The position numbers were made by a program, and so were the translations under genes. A stretch of DNA of 64,000 nucleotides from Gaiellasilicea sp963789355. Lineage in GTDB: Bacteria; Actinomycetota; Thermoleophilia; Gaiellales; Gaiellaceae. Shown here in pieces: positions 1-9,445 of the stretch. Every line of letters starts with the position of its first letter. Position 1 is the first letter of the stretch. The notes beneath the pieces are model-generated. The model had not been told where the DNA came from and ran no database searches. It saw nothing but the letters and a program-made list of their open reading frames with translations. The stretch lies in assembly GCA_963789355.1 (NCBI GenBank), contig CAWBKK010000002.1, positions 496,001-560,000 on the forward strand, given 5' to 3'.

Positions 1-1
1 C

Positions 2-223
2 CTACGCGATGTCGAGGAGACGTCCCACGCCGTGAGCGTCGAGCATCCGACCTTCGAGCACTGGTGGGAGCCGTTCACGCTCGGTGTCGGGCCTGCCGGC
101 GCGTACCTCGCGCGGCTCGATCCGGGCCAGCGAGACGAGCTGCGAGAGCTCTGTCGCGAACGACTCGGCCCGATGCCGGTCAGCCTGACCGTCCGCGCCT
201 GGGCCGCGCGCGGGCTCGCATAG
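2..223 (+). CDS. C-terminal fragment of a class I SAM-dependent methyltransferase
   Basis: The gene enters from the left edge without a start codon and ends at a TAG stop. The visible 73 residues run HPTFEHWWEPFTLGVGPAG, then LARLDPGQRDELRELCRERL, then LTVRAWAARG. This tail is familiar from UbiE/Methyltransf_11-type enzymes, where the helix and strand after the SAM-binding Rossmann core pack over the substrate pocket. The core itself (the GxGxG loop) lies outside the window, so the substrate cannot be guessed. The next gene is on the opposite strand and ends 4 bases downstream, so the two genes converge with almost no spacer. Confidence 0.7.
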   Translation, partial: LRDVEETSHAVSVEHPTFEHWWEPFTLGVGPAGAYLARLDPGQRDELRELCRERLGPMPVSLTVRAWAARGLA

Positions 224-227
224 CGCC

Positions 228-1181
228 TCAGGAGCCGATCAGGAGGACGACGTTGCCCGTCTTCTGGCCGGTCTCGACGTACCTCGTCGCCTCCACCACG
301 TCCTCGAGCGGGTACGTCCGGTCGATCACCGGTCGGTACTCGCCGGCGTCGATCAGCTCACGCAGGCGGACGAGGTCCTCCTGCCGGTAGCGCGCGATCC
401 CGAGCTTCGCCTTGCGGCTGCCGAGCCAGCGGGTCGCCAGGATCAGGAGCGGCAGATGCCACATGAAGCCCAGGTCGGCGGAGACGTACGCAGCGCCGGG
501 CTTCAACGCTCGCCGGGCCTTGCGGAACGAGCTCTTGCCGACCGCATCGAAGACTCCGTCGTAGGTGCCCTGCCGCGTCCAGTCAGCCCGCAGATAGTCG
601 ACGGCCTCGTCCGCGCCGAGCGAGCGCACGAGCTCGAGCTGCTCCGTCGCGCAGACGGCGGTGACGCGGGCGCCGAGGTGCTTCGCGACCTGAACCGCGC
701 CCGTCCCGATCGATCCGGCAGCCCCGTAGACGACGATGTGCTTGCCCGCGACCGGCCCCAGAGAGGGCAACATCGTCAACGCGGAGAGGGCGCCGTCCGG
801 AATGGCGGCGGCCTCGTCGAAGCTGAGCTCCGAGGGCTTGCGCGCGATCACGCCTGCTTCGCGCACGCAAACGTATTCCGCGTTCGAGCCGCCCTTGATC
901 CCGAAGACCTCGTCGCCGGCCGAGAACTGCGTCACGGCGCCGCCGACCTCCTCGACCACGCCGGCGAACTCCATCCCGGCGATGGTGCGCTTCGGCCGGA
1001 GGAGGCCGGTGAAGACACGCGCGAACCAGTATTCCGAGCTGCGGACGCCGCAGTCGCTGCGGGTGACGCTCGAGGCGTGAACGCGGACGAGCACTTCGTC
1101 CTCCGTCGGCACCGGCCGCTCGACCTCGTCGATCCGGAGCACCTCCGGCGGGCCGTACCGCTCGTGCACGGCGGCCCTCAT
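228..1181 (-). CDS. MDR-superfamily NAD(P)H-dependent oxidoreductase (second of a tandem pair)
   Basis: This 317-residue protein has the medium-chain dehydrogenase/reductase layout: an N-terminal GroES-like domain opening MRAAVHERYGPPEVL, then a Rossmann domain with the nucleotide loop VVYGAAGSIGTGAVQ near residues 150-164. The structural-zinc cysteine cluster of alcohol dehydrogenases is absent, so a quinone-oxidoreductase-like (zinc-free) reductase is most likely. The true substrate is unknown. The ATG overlaps the TGA of the upstream paralogue (ATGA), so translation is coupled. The two neighbours share most motifs (VIDRTYPLE, VVEATRYVET, QKTGNVVL), which points to tandem duplication. Both follow an NrtR-type regulator and probably share its transcript. 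Confidence 0.85.
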   Translation of the reverse strand: MRAAVHERYGPPEVLRIDEVERPVPTEDEVLVRVHASSVTRSDCGVRSSEYWFARVFTGLLRPKRTIAGMEFAGVVEEVGGAVTQFSAGDEVFGIKGGSNAEYVCVREAGVIARKPSELSFDEAAAIPDGALSALTMLPSLGPVAGKHIVVYGAAGSIGTGAVQVAKHLGARVTAVCATEQLELVRSLGADEAVDYLRADWTRQGTYDGVFDAVGKSSFRKARRALKPGAAYVSADLGFMWHLPLLILATRWLGSRKAKLGIARYRQEDLVRLRELIDAGEYRPVIDRTYPLEDVVEATRYVETGQKTGNVVLLIGS

Positions 1182-2122
1182 GCGACGGTGAGGACGACGT
1201 TGCCGGTCTTCTGCCAGGTCTCGACGTACGTCGTCGCCTCGACGACCCGCTCGAGCGGATACGTGCGATCGATCACCGCGCGGTACTCGCCAGTCTCGAG
1301 CAGCCGCTTGAGGAGGAGGAGATCCTCCTTCTCGTACCGCGGCCACGAGGCGACGATCCTCCGGCTGCTCCAGCGGGTCAGGAGGACGCCCAGCACGTTC
1401 CAGAACCCGTCGGTGAGCACGAACATCCCGCCTGGGACGAGCGAGCCGCGGTACCGCAACCCGACGATCTTCCCGACCGCGTCGACGATCACGTCGTACT
1501 TCTCGCCGCGCTTCCTGAAGTCCTCGCGCTGGTAGTCGATGACGACATCGGCGCCGAGCGAGCGCATGAGCTCGACGTTCTTCGTGCCGGACACCGCCGT
1601 GACGTGCGCACCGAGATAGCGCCCGAGCTGCACGCACGCCGTTCCGCAGGAGCCCGAGGCGCCGTACACGAGCAGGCGTGTGCCCTTGCCGACGCGCCCC
1701 CGCCGCAGAGCCACCAACCCCTGATAGGCGCCGTCGATCACGGCCGCGCCCTCCTCGAAGCTCAGCGCCTCGGGCAGGTGAGCGACCAGGCGGCTCTCGC
1801 GAACGGTCACCAGCTCTGCGTTCGCACCGTAATTCTTCATCCCGAACACGCGGTCACCGACGGCGAACTCGGTCACTGCCGACCCGACTGCCTCCACCTC
1901 GCCGGCGAACTCCTTCCCCAGCGTCCTCCACTTCGGGCGGAAGAAGCCGATCATGAAACGCCAGACAATCGGCCTCGCGCGGCGCACGTGGCAGTCGGTC
2001 TGGTTGACCGTCGTCGCGCGGACGCGGACGAGGACCTCGTCGTCGTTCGGGACCGGCGCCGGGACATCCTCGATGCGCAGCACCTCCGGCGGGCCGAACC
2101 GGTCGTGGACAACCGCCTTCAT
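1178..2122 (-). CDS. MDR-superfamily NAD(P)H-dependent oxidoreductase (first of a tandem pair)
   Basis: This 314-residue MDR reductase begins MKAVVHDRFGPPEVLRIEDV, has the cofactor loop LLVYGASGSCGTACVQLGR near residue 150, and ends VVEATTYVETWQKTGNVVL. Like its neighbour it lacks the structural zinc cysteines, which fits NAD(P)H:quinone-type or enone reductases. The ATG lies 4 bases after the stop of the Nudix regulator gene and has a good ribosome-binding site (GGGAGG, 8 bases upstream) inside the end of that gene. The order is therefore regulator, reductase, reductase on one message. Substrate and physiological role cannot be read from sequence. Confidence 0.87.
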   Translation of the reverse strand: MKAVVHDRFGPPEVLRIEDVPAPVPNDDEVLVRVRATTVNQTDCHVRRARPIVWRFMIGFFRPKWRTLGKEFAGEVEAVGSAVTEFAVGDRVFGMKNYGANAELVTVRESRLVAHLPEALSFEEGAAVIDGAYQGLVALRRGRVGKGTRLLVYGASGSCGTACVQLGRYLGAHVTAVSGTKNVELMRSLGADVVIDYQREDFRKRGEKYDVIVDAVGKIVGLRYRGSLVPGGMFVLTDGFWNVLGVLLTRWSSRRIVASWPRYEKEDLLLLKRLLETGEYRAVIDRTYPLERVVEATTYVETWQKTGNVVLTVA

Positions 2123-2126
2123 GCCG

Positions 2127-2855
2127 TTACCTCCCAGGTTCGGTGGAACGATGGATCGGGCCGCCGTGCTTCCACGCCTGGCCGGCGCGATAGAGCTCCG
2201 CAGGCCTGCCGCCGGCCGGGCCGGGCTGCGCGCGTCGTCCGGTCGGGATCACCCAGCCGTTCTCCGCGACGATGCTGCGCCGGAAGTTGGCGGCGTCGAG
2301 CTGGACGCCCCAGATCGCCTCGTAGACGGCGCGCAGCTCGGCCAGCGTGAAGGTCGTCCCGACAAACGCCGTCGCGATCCCGGTCAGCTCGAGCTCGACG
2401 CGGACGCGCTCGATCGCGTCGCGCACGATCTGGAGGTGGTCGAACGCCAGGTCGAGCTTGCCGTTGAGCACGTCCGAGACCGGGACGAGGGCAGCCGCCG
2501 CCGCATCCGTTCCCGCCACGAGCGCGCCCACGTCGCGGAGGACGGCGAGGTACGCGATCGTGACGACGTTCATGCGCGGGTCGCGTCCCGGATCGCCGTA
2601 GGCGCCGAACTGCGTCAGCAGGCTGGCGGCGTCGACGCCGGTCTCCTCGGCCAGCTCCCGCTTCGCCGCCTCGTCCAGCGTCTCGTTGGGGCGCTTGAAG
2701 CCGCCCGGGATCGCCCACATCCCCTCGAAGGGGGCCTCGCCACGGCGCACGAGCAGCAGCTGCAGCTCGCCGTCGGCCATGGTCAGGATCACGACGTCCA
2801 CCGTGACCGCAAAGGCCGGGAACTGCGACGGGTCGTACGCTGTTTTGGTCGCCAC
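2127..2855 (-). CDS. NrtR-type Nudix-domain transcriptional regulator
   Basis: The 242-residue protein has an N-terminal Nudix domain and a C-terminal winged helix. The Nudix box at residues 52-74 keeps every canonical position (G, E, RE, EE, G), so hydrolysis of a nucleoside-diphosphate ligand is possible, although family members often only sense ADP-ribose or related NAD metabolites. Residues 169-222 (FTLAELRAVYEAIWG, NFRR, GRPAELYR) match the NrtR DNA-binding domain, with the FRR helix presumed to contact DNA. The GTG start is chosen because a TTGACA-17-TAGAGT promoter places the transcript start at it. A perfect palindrome over the -35 box suggests autoregulation. Two MDR reductase genes follow and probably form its regulon with it. 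Confidence 0.85.
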   Translation of the reverse strand: MATKTAYDPSQFPAFAVTVDVVILTMADGELQLLLVRRGEAPFEGMWAIPGGFKRPNETLDEAAKRELAEETGVDAASLLTQFGAYGDPGRDPRMNVVTIAYLAVLRDVGALVAGTDAAAAALVPVSDVLNGKLDLAFDHLQIVRDAIERVRVELELTGIATAFVGTTFTLAELRAVYEAIWGVQLDAANFRRSIVAENGWVIPTGRRAQPGPAGGRPAELYRAGQAWKHGGPIHRSTEPGR

Positions 2856-2862
2856 GACTCTT

Positions 2863-2898
2863 ACTCTAGCCCGAGGTTTTGGTCTTGTCAACCAAAAC
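2863..2898 (-). promoter_or_regulatory. Promoter with embedded palindromic operator for the NrtR-type operon
   Basis: On the minus strand a consensus -35 TTGACA (2891-2886) and a -10 TAGAGT (2868-2863) are separated by exactly 17 bases. The predicted transcript start falls at the GTG at 2855, giving a leaderless message. A perfect inverted repeat, GTTTTGGT (2876-2883) and ACCAAAAC (2891-2898), spacer 7, overlaps the -35 box. This is where a dimeric repressor would block RNA polymerase. Binding by the adjacent regulator is inference. Confidence 0.8.
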
Positions 2899-2944
2899 TG
2901 AAGACGGGGGGAAGCCGGGCAGCGCTGGCGCAGTGTTGAGTTAC

Positions 2945-2950
2945 TAGAAT
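2945..2950 (+). promoter_or_regulatory. -10 hexamer of the cupin gene (leaderless)
   Basis: TAGAAT lies 7 bases before the GTG at 2958. No good -35 is visible 16-18 bases upstream. It supports the GTG as the start over the internal ATG ten codons later. Confidence 0.55.
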
Positions 2951-2957
2951 CGCCTCC

Positions 2958-3386
2958 GTGGCCGCTCCTCACGCCTCGCTGGGCGACATGCCAGCCGCCG
3001 ACGTCGCTCACACCGATGCGAAGTGGACGCCGGTCCGCAATCACTTCGGGATCACCGCGTTCGGCGTCAACGCGTACACCGCTCGGAATGCCGGCGATCG
3101 CCTCATCGGCGAGCACGACCACGCGGATCCCACCGACGAGCAGCACCAGGAGTTGTACTTCGTCCACACAGGACACGCGCGTTTCCAGGTGGACGGTCAG
3201 GACGTTGACGCACCTGCAGGCACCTTTGTCAGCGCCCTCGACGTGAAAACGATCCGGTCTGCCGTCGCGCTGTCGGACAACACCGTTGTGCTTGTGATCG
3301 GCGCCGAGCCTGGCGCCCCGTTCGAGGTCACACCCGCGGAGCGTGCCGAGCTGGCTGCGGCAGGCTTGCCAGCGACTCCGGCCTAG
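2958..3386 (+). CDS. Small single-domain cupin protein
   Basis: This 142-residue protein is a one-domain cupin. The first cupin motif is recognisable around residues 52-70 (GEHDHADPTDEQHQELYFVH), supplying His and Glu metal ligands, and the second follows at PAGTFVSAL. Such proteins bind a divalent metal in a beta-barrel and may be dioxygenases, isomerases or simple ligand sensors; nothing here separates these. It is transcribed divergently from the NrtR-type operon with about 100 bases between starts. The palindrome belongs to the other promoter, so co-regulation is possible but not shown. A start at the ATG at 2988 would remove ten residues. Confidence 0.75.
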   Translation: MAAPHASLGDMPAADVAHTDAKWTPVRNHFGITAFGVNAYTARNAGDRLIGEHDHADPTDEQHQELYFVHTGHARFQVDGQDVDAPAGTFVSALDVKTIRSAVALSDNTVVLVIGAEPGAPFEVTPAERAELAAAGLPATPA

Positions 3387-3460
3387 AGCCGACGAAGGTC
3401 ACGTCCTGTACGAGGTGCTGCTCTCAGCCTGACGCCGGAGGTTGCGAGCGAATCTCGCGT

Positions 3461-3503
3461 GCGCCAGCGTTCGGGAATGACGCCAGAGCGAAGCTGCGCT
3501 GGC
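3461..3503. repeat. Intergenic repeat copy 1 with hairpin
   Basis: The stretch starting GCCAGCGTTCGGGAATG at 3463 recurs upstream of lepB at 4138-4165 (GCCAGCGTCCGGGAATG), in the same orientation and with further matching bases (CC-GAGCG) after the core. Here GCCAGCG (3463-3469) can also pair with CGCTGGC (3497-3503) to form a hairpin over the lepB stop. It resembles dispersed intergenic repeats. Only two copies are visible in this window. Confidence 0.5.
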
Positions 3504-4102
3504 TAGGGTTCGCCCGCCCGATTGGGCGGCCAGTACCGGATAACGGCTCGGCCGATGATGTTCTTCCGCGGAACGACGCCCCAGCGGCGTGAGTCGCACG
3601 ACATCGCGCGGTTGTCGCCGAGCACGAAGTAGCCGCCTCGGGGGCTCCGAGGCCACTCGCCGCTCTCCCGCCCGCGATAGGCGGGGGCGAGATAAGGCTC
3701 CCTCAGCAGAACTCCGTCGACGAGAACGTGACCGTCTTGCATCGAGACCTGCTCGCCAGGAAGCCCGACGATCCGCTTGACGAACGCGCCACTGGCGTTG
3801 CAAGCCGCTTTCACCGTCGCAGGCGCGTCGAAGACGATGATGTCGCCACGCTCGGGTGCATGGAACCGGTAGCCGATTCGGTTCGCGATCACGCGGTCAG
3901 AGACGCGAGACCTGCAGCCGTCCGCGGGCTTCCCGCAATGGAGAGTCGGCTCCATCGAAGGCGAGGGGATCCTGTACGGCTTCGCGATCTCGGCTTGGAA
4001 GACAAGCACTCCGCCAACGGCAATGGTGATCGTGACCGCCCAGTCGATTAGTGTTCGGAGTGGCCTGGGGAACCGCGACAACGACCGATCGAGGACGCGC
4101 AC
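3503..4102 (-). CDS. lepB: Signal peptidase I
   Basis: Signal peptidase I removes signal peptides from secreted proteins at the outer face of the membrane. The 199-residue product has an N-terminal membrane segment (about residues 18-36), the catalytic serine in IPSPSMEPTL (Ser49) and the general-base lysine in FVKRIVGLPGEQV (Lys109). It ends with the conserved box GGYFVLGDNRAMSCDSR. I place the start at the GTG at 4102. The upstream ATG at 4195 would add a 31-residue arginine/proline-rich tail encoded by an intergenic repeat (4138-4165). Many substrates with signal peptides lie in this window, but no operon partner is evident. Confidence 0.9.
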   Translation of the reverse strand: MRVLDRSLSRFPRPLRTLIDWAVTITIAVGGVLVFQAEIAKPYRIPSPSMEPTLHCGKPADGCRSRVSDRVIANRIGYRFHAPERGDIIVFDAPATVKAACNASGAFVKRIVGLPGEQVSMQDGHVLVDGVLLREPYLAPAYRGRESGEWPRSPRGGYFVLGDNRAMSCDSRRWGVVPRKNIIGRAVIRYWPPNRAGEP

Positions 4103-4137
4103 GCCAATCAGGATGCCACGCCGCCGCGCCGTCGTGT

Positions 4138-4165
4138 GGGCCAGCGTCCGGGAATGTCCCCTGAG
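4138..4165. repeat. Intergenic repeat copy 2
   Basis: GCCAGCGTCCGGGAATG and the following bases match the copy at 3461-3503 with few changes. It lies just upstream of the chosen lepB start, so the two copies bracket lepB as direct repeats about 675 bases apart. Confidence 0.5.
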
Positions 4166-4206
4166 CGGGGGTGGCGGTCGCTGACGCAGGCTCATAGCCT
4201 CAGGCC

Positions 4207-4834
4207 GTGGGTCTGCGCATCGCCGTCGCTTCGGCTTCGATACTCGCTGCTCTCGCGGTCCTGAACCGGCTGCGGGGGCACAGCACCGTCCGCTCGGTCG
4301 GATGCGCCGAAGGTAGAAGTCAGAGAGGCGGCCAAAGAGGCTAGTTCACGGAGGGTCAGCCCACGCGTGCTGCGTGGCTATCTCTCTGCGTTGGAGGCAT
4401 CGTGGCAACGTTTCGTTGGCGATCTGGGAAGTGGGGACGAGGACGCGGAGAACGCGTTCAGCATGACACCTGACGCCTCCTGGGAGCCTGCACGCCGAGC
4501 CTACGACGCGGCTGCGACTACGTATCGAGGCTACGAGCGTCGGCTAGAGGCGCTCGCCCCGCCGTCCGTGCTGCGAAGCGCGCATGAGGCTTATCTCGCG
4601 GCGATCCGGCGGCAGGAAGCGCGATTTCAGACCCTTGCAGTTAGCTTCGGCGGCACCGACCCCCACGCGATGGAACGTGCACTTGCAGCGCTGAGTGTGT
4701 CGCAGATGACGTTCGACCTAGACGGCGCGCGGTGGGAAGAAGCCGTCATCGCAGTCTGCAACGCCAGTGGCACCGAGGTTCCGGAGATCGTCCGGAGCAA
4801 GTTCATCAGCAACGGCCAGCGGAAAACGGAGTAG
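4207..4834 (+). pseudogene. Lipoprotein of unknown function, broken by a one-base frameshift
   Basis: Two frames join into one lipoprotein if a single A in CTGAACC (4264-4265) is removed. The first frame begins at GTG 4207 with a signal peptide (MGLRIAVASASILAALAVL); the second continues TGCGGTAPSARSDAPKVEV. Together they give a lipobox VLTGC and a 208-residue protein. The C-terminal part (YLSALEASWQRF, YRGYERRLEALAPP, HEAYLAAIRRQE) is helical and probably an extracytoplasmic bundle. I do not recognise the family. A TAGCCT hexamer 6 bases before GTG 4207 supports the upstream start. As written, a downstream GTG (4367) could yield only a cytoplasmic fragment. The break may be a real mutation or a sequencing error. 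Confidence 0.7.
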
Positions 4835-4903
4835 CCGCCGCGACCGCCGTCTCGTCTAGCTGTCGCCTGGGCGAGCGTGCTCTCGCCCGGTGGTGAACCG
4901 CGG

Positions 4904-6856
<1,953 letters not shown>

Positions 6857-6875
6857 GCGTGGTTTCTTACCACGC
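6857..6875. promoter_or_regulatory. Perfect palindrome between divergent acs and collagen-like genes
   Basis: GCGTGGT, a TTCTT loop and ACCACGC form a perfect 7-bp inverted repeat. It abuts the acs GTG, within a 39-base gap between two divergent starts. It could be an operator for either gene or a hairpin at the 5' end of the acs message. No regulator gene is adjacent. Confidence 0.45.
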
Positions 6876-6895
6876 CGTCCTCCTTGGGGGTTGCC

Positions 6896-7395
6896 ATGCG
6901 TCGATCGTTTCTTCTCCTCGCCCTTGCCGCGGCCGCCCTCGGCGGCGCCACCGTGGCGTGGTCGGTGCCCGGCCCGGACGGCCGGATCACCGCCTGTTAC
7001 ACGCCCGGCGTCGCGAACGTCCGGCTCGTCGACGACCCGGCGATGTGCGCCCAGTTCCAGGCCTCCGCAGTCAGCTGGGCCCAGCAGGGGCCGGCCGGTC
7101 CGCAGGGTCCCCCGGGCAGCCCGGGCCACAAGGAGCGCCGGGGCTTCAAGGCCCGGCGGGCTCGGTGCCCGACGCGACCGCCGACCGGCTGCTCGCGAAG
7201 GTCGGCGTCGACAAGAAGACGCTGACCCGCCTACGCGCCCAGATCCGCGCGTTCGACATCAACGCGCTCGCTCAGTCGAAGGTTGCGGCGACTCAGGCTC
7301 AGCTGGATCAGATCGCGAAGATGCTGGAGACGCTCTCGCGCCTGATGCGCGCCTCGCACGAGACGTCGAACTCGATCATCCAGAACATCAAGTGA
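6896..7395 (+). pseudogene. Secreted protein with a short collagen-like Gly-X-Y segment, frameshifted
   Basis: The start gives a clear signal peptide (MRRSFLLLALAAAALGGATVA) followed by a short globular stretch and a collagen-like repeat. The frame breaks in that repeat. Adding one C near 7126 restores GPPGSPGPQGAPGLQGPAGS and then a helical tail (TADRLLAKVGVDKKTL, LDQIAKMLETLSRL) ending at the stop, about 166 residues in all. Gly-X-Y segments form trimeric triple helices, and the helical tail could be a trimerisation stalk; that is inference. The repeat is GC-rich and homopolymer-like, so an indel error is plausible. The 3' end overlaps the convergent M24 peptidase gene by 8 bases. Confidence 0.65.
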
Positions 7396-8530
7396 GCTCG
7401 AGCTCGTACGGGTAGTGGGTCAGGACCTCGGCGCCGTCGGCCGTGACCAGCAACAGATCCTCGAGCCGGACGCCCGCGTACCCGTGCCGGTAGAGGCCCG
7501 GCTCGAGCGCGATCACGTCGCCCTCGACGAGCGGCTCGCTCTCGACGCGGCCGACGCCCGGCTGCTCGTGCACCTCGAGCCCGACCCCGTGGCCGGTGGC
7601 GTGGAAGTAGCCGTCGACGAGCGACTCGCCCTCCTCCTTGTGCAGCTGGGTCTTGTGGCCGTGCTCGTGGAAGAAGTCGCAGACCATCCGATGGATGTCG
7701 CTGCCCTTGACGCCGGGCTTGACCTCCGCCGTGGCCAGATCGAGCGCCTGCTTGGCCAGCCGGTGGTACTCGGCGAGCTCGTCGGAGGGCGGGCCGAGCG
7801 AGAACGTCCGGGTGAAGTCCGAGTAGCACGCCGACTCGCGGTCGCGCGGGAAGAGATCGAAGAGGACGACGTCGTCGGCGGCGATCGGGCCGGAGCCGCC
7901 GTCGTGCCCGGTGGCGGTCTGTGCGCCGTGCGAGACGACGAACTCCTCGGCTGCGGCTCCGTGCTCGCCGAACGCGCGCTCGACCTCGAGCTGGATCCGC
8001 TCGCAGGTGAGCGGCTCGCCGGCCAGCGTCAGGACTCCGTTCGAGCGTGACGCGCTCCTCAGCATCTCGACGCCGACCGCGACGCCCGCCTCGACCGCCC
8101 GGCAGGCGCGGCGGATCCCGGCGAGCTCGCGCTCGGTCTTGACGCGGCGGCGCTGGTCGAAGAAGCGCTGATCGGATGCAAGCGCGATCCCGTTGGTCCG
8201 GAGGTGGTCGGCGTGGTTCAGCGGGAAGCCCGCCGGCGTCGTCGCGCTCTCGAGGCCGAGCTGCCGGCAGGCGCCGAGGTAGAGCTCCCGCTCGAGCGCG
8301 TAGCTGTCGAGTCCACGCTTCAGCAAGGTGTCGATGCCCGCGTCCTCGAAGGTGAGCACCTCGAGACCGGTCCCCAGCTCGGAGATCCGGCCCGCTTCGA
8401 GCGAGCTGACGACGACCGAGCGCTTGCCGCCGACCTCCGCGTAGAGGAACGGATCCGGCACTGCGAGCGGCACCTCGTGGCGCAGCTCGGGCGAGCGGAT
8501 CGTGTCGGCGATGATCAGGACGTCGGGCAC
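7388..8530 (-). CDS. M24-family metallopeptidase (Xaa-Pro aminopeptidase-like)
   Basis: The 380-residue product has an N-terminal creatinase-like domain and a C-terminal pita-bread peptidase fold. The five metal ligands are visible in order: Asp in VVLFDLFPRD, Asp in YSDFTRTF, His in ATGHGVGLEVHE, Glu in VIALEPGLYRH and Glu in GVRLEDLLLV. It should therefore be a dinuclear metal-dependent aminopeptidase that probably removes residues before proline; a creatinase-like hydrolase is the alternative. The GTG start follows the hexamer TAGGAT by 6 bases, and the TAG of that hexamer is the stop codon of the upstream aldo/keto reductase. Confidence 0.9.
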   Translation of the reverse strand: MPDVLIIADTIRSPELRHEVPLAVPDPFLYAEVGGKRSVVVSSLEAGRISELGTGLEVLTFEDAGIDTLLKRGLDSYALERELYLGACRQLGLESATTPAGFPLNHADHLRTNGIALASDQRFFDQRRRVKTERELAGIRRACRAVEAGVAVGVEMLRSASRSNGVLTLAGEPLTCERIQLEVERAFGEHGAAAEEFVVSHGAQTATGHDGGSGPIAADDVVLFDLFPRDRESACYSDFTRTFSLGPPSDELAEYHRLAKQALDLATAEVKPGVKGSDIHRMVCDFFHEHGHKTQLHKEEGESLVDGYFHATGHGVGLEVHEQPGVGRVESEPLVEGDVIALEPGLYRHGYAGVRLEDLLLVTADGAEVLTHYPYELELT

Positions 8531-8539
8531 GCGCAGATC

Positions 8540-9415
8540 CTAGTCGGCGGCGAGAGCGGCCAGCTCCGAGCCCTCGCGTGCGTTGCGAACCCCGACGATC
8601 GCCGCCGTCACGCCCGGCTGCTCGAGCACCCAGGCGACGGCGTGACGGCGCAGCGTCCGGCCGACGGCGGCCGCGGCGCGCTGGTGCGCGGCGATCTCGT
8701 CCGCGCGCTGGGACAGCGGCGAGGAACGACGGAAGTCGTCCGGCTCGAGCTCGTCCGGCGAGAAACCGTCGACGAGGAAGCCGCTGGCGAGTGGCGCCCA
8801 GCAGAGCAGGCCGATTCCGTGGCGGCGCACGACCTCGAGCACGTCCGGGTGCTTCGGTCCCTCGAGCAGGCTGAGCGACTCCTGGCAGGAGGTGACGGGC
8901 GCGACGGCGTGCGCGCGCTCGACCAGCTCGGCCGGGTGGTTGGACAGCCCCGCCCATCGAATCTTCCCTTCCTCGCGCAGCCGCTGCAGCTCGCCCCACG
9001 ACTCTTCGATCGGCGTTCCCCGGTCGAGGTCGTGGATCTGGAGCACGTCGACGTGGTCGACGCCGAGTCGGAGCAGGCTCGCCTCGAGGTCGGCCCGGAT
9101 CGCCTCGGGCCGGTTGTCCATCCGTGAGACCCGCTCTGGATCGGGCATCGTCCCGCACTTGGTGAAGAGGAGCACGTCGTCGCGACGACCCTCGAGCGCG
9201 CGCCGCACGATCTCCTCCGCGCGGCCCCAGCCGTAGAACGGCGCCATGTCGATCCAGTTTGCGCCCGCAGCGAGCGCCGCGTGGATCGCGGCGATGGCCT
9301 CGCTCTCGTCCTGGCTGCCCCAGTACACCCACTCACGTCCGGATCCGATCGGCGCCGTGCCGATGCCCACGACCGTGATCTCCGGTCCGTCAGCGCCGAG
9401 CTTCCTCCGCTCCAC
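8540..9415 (-). CDS. Aldo/keto reductase
   Basis: This 291-residue TIM-barrel oxidoreductase should reduce aldehydes or ketones with NAD(P)H. The catalytic tetrad is visible: Asp and Tyr in NWIDMAPFYGWGRAEE, Lys in DVLLFTKCGT and His in VLQIHDLDRG. The C-terminal cofactor region reads AAIVGVRNAREGSEL. The GTG at 9415 is chosen because TAGGAT (9428-9423) lies 7 bases upstream on the minus strand. Without this cue the frame stays open far into the divergent M32 gene. Substrate unknown; it is of the broad AKR type common in soil actinobacteria. Confidence 0.9.
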   Translation of the reverse strand: MERRKLGADGPEITVVGIGTAPIGSGREWVYWGSQDESEAIAAIHAALAAGANWIDMAPFYGWGRAEEIVRRALEGRRDDVLLFTKCGTMPDPERVSRMDNRPEAIRADLEASLLRLGVDHVDVLQIHDLDRGTPIEESWGELQRLREEGKIRWAGLSNHPAELVERAHAVAPVTSCQESLSLLEGPKHPDVLEVVRRHGIGLLCWAPLASGFLVDGFSPDELEPDDFRRSSPLSQRADEIAAHQRAAAAVGRTLRRHAVAWVLEQPGVTAAIVGVRNAREGSELAALAAD

Positions 9416-9422
9416 GACTCCG

Positions 9423-9438
9423 ATCCTATGGATAGGTT
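9423..9438. promoter_or_regulatory. Back-to-back -10 hexamers of the AKR and M32 genes
   Basis: TAGGAT on the minus strand (9428-9423) and TAGGTT on the plus strand (9433-9438) face away from each other, 4 bases apart. Each lies 7 bases before a GTG (9415 minus, 9446 plus). This fits two divergent leaderless transcripts that compete for one polymerase site. Confidence 0.6.
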
Positions 9439-9445
9439 GCTCACC

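Noticed and set aside
3503..4195. Longer lepB starting at ATG 4195
   Set aside because: The extra 31 residues come from an intergenic repeat and lack a membrane segment; the GTG at 4102 gives a normal signal peptidase N-terminus.
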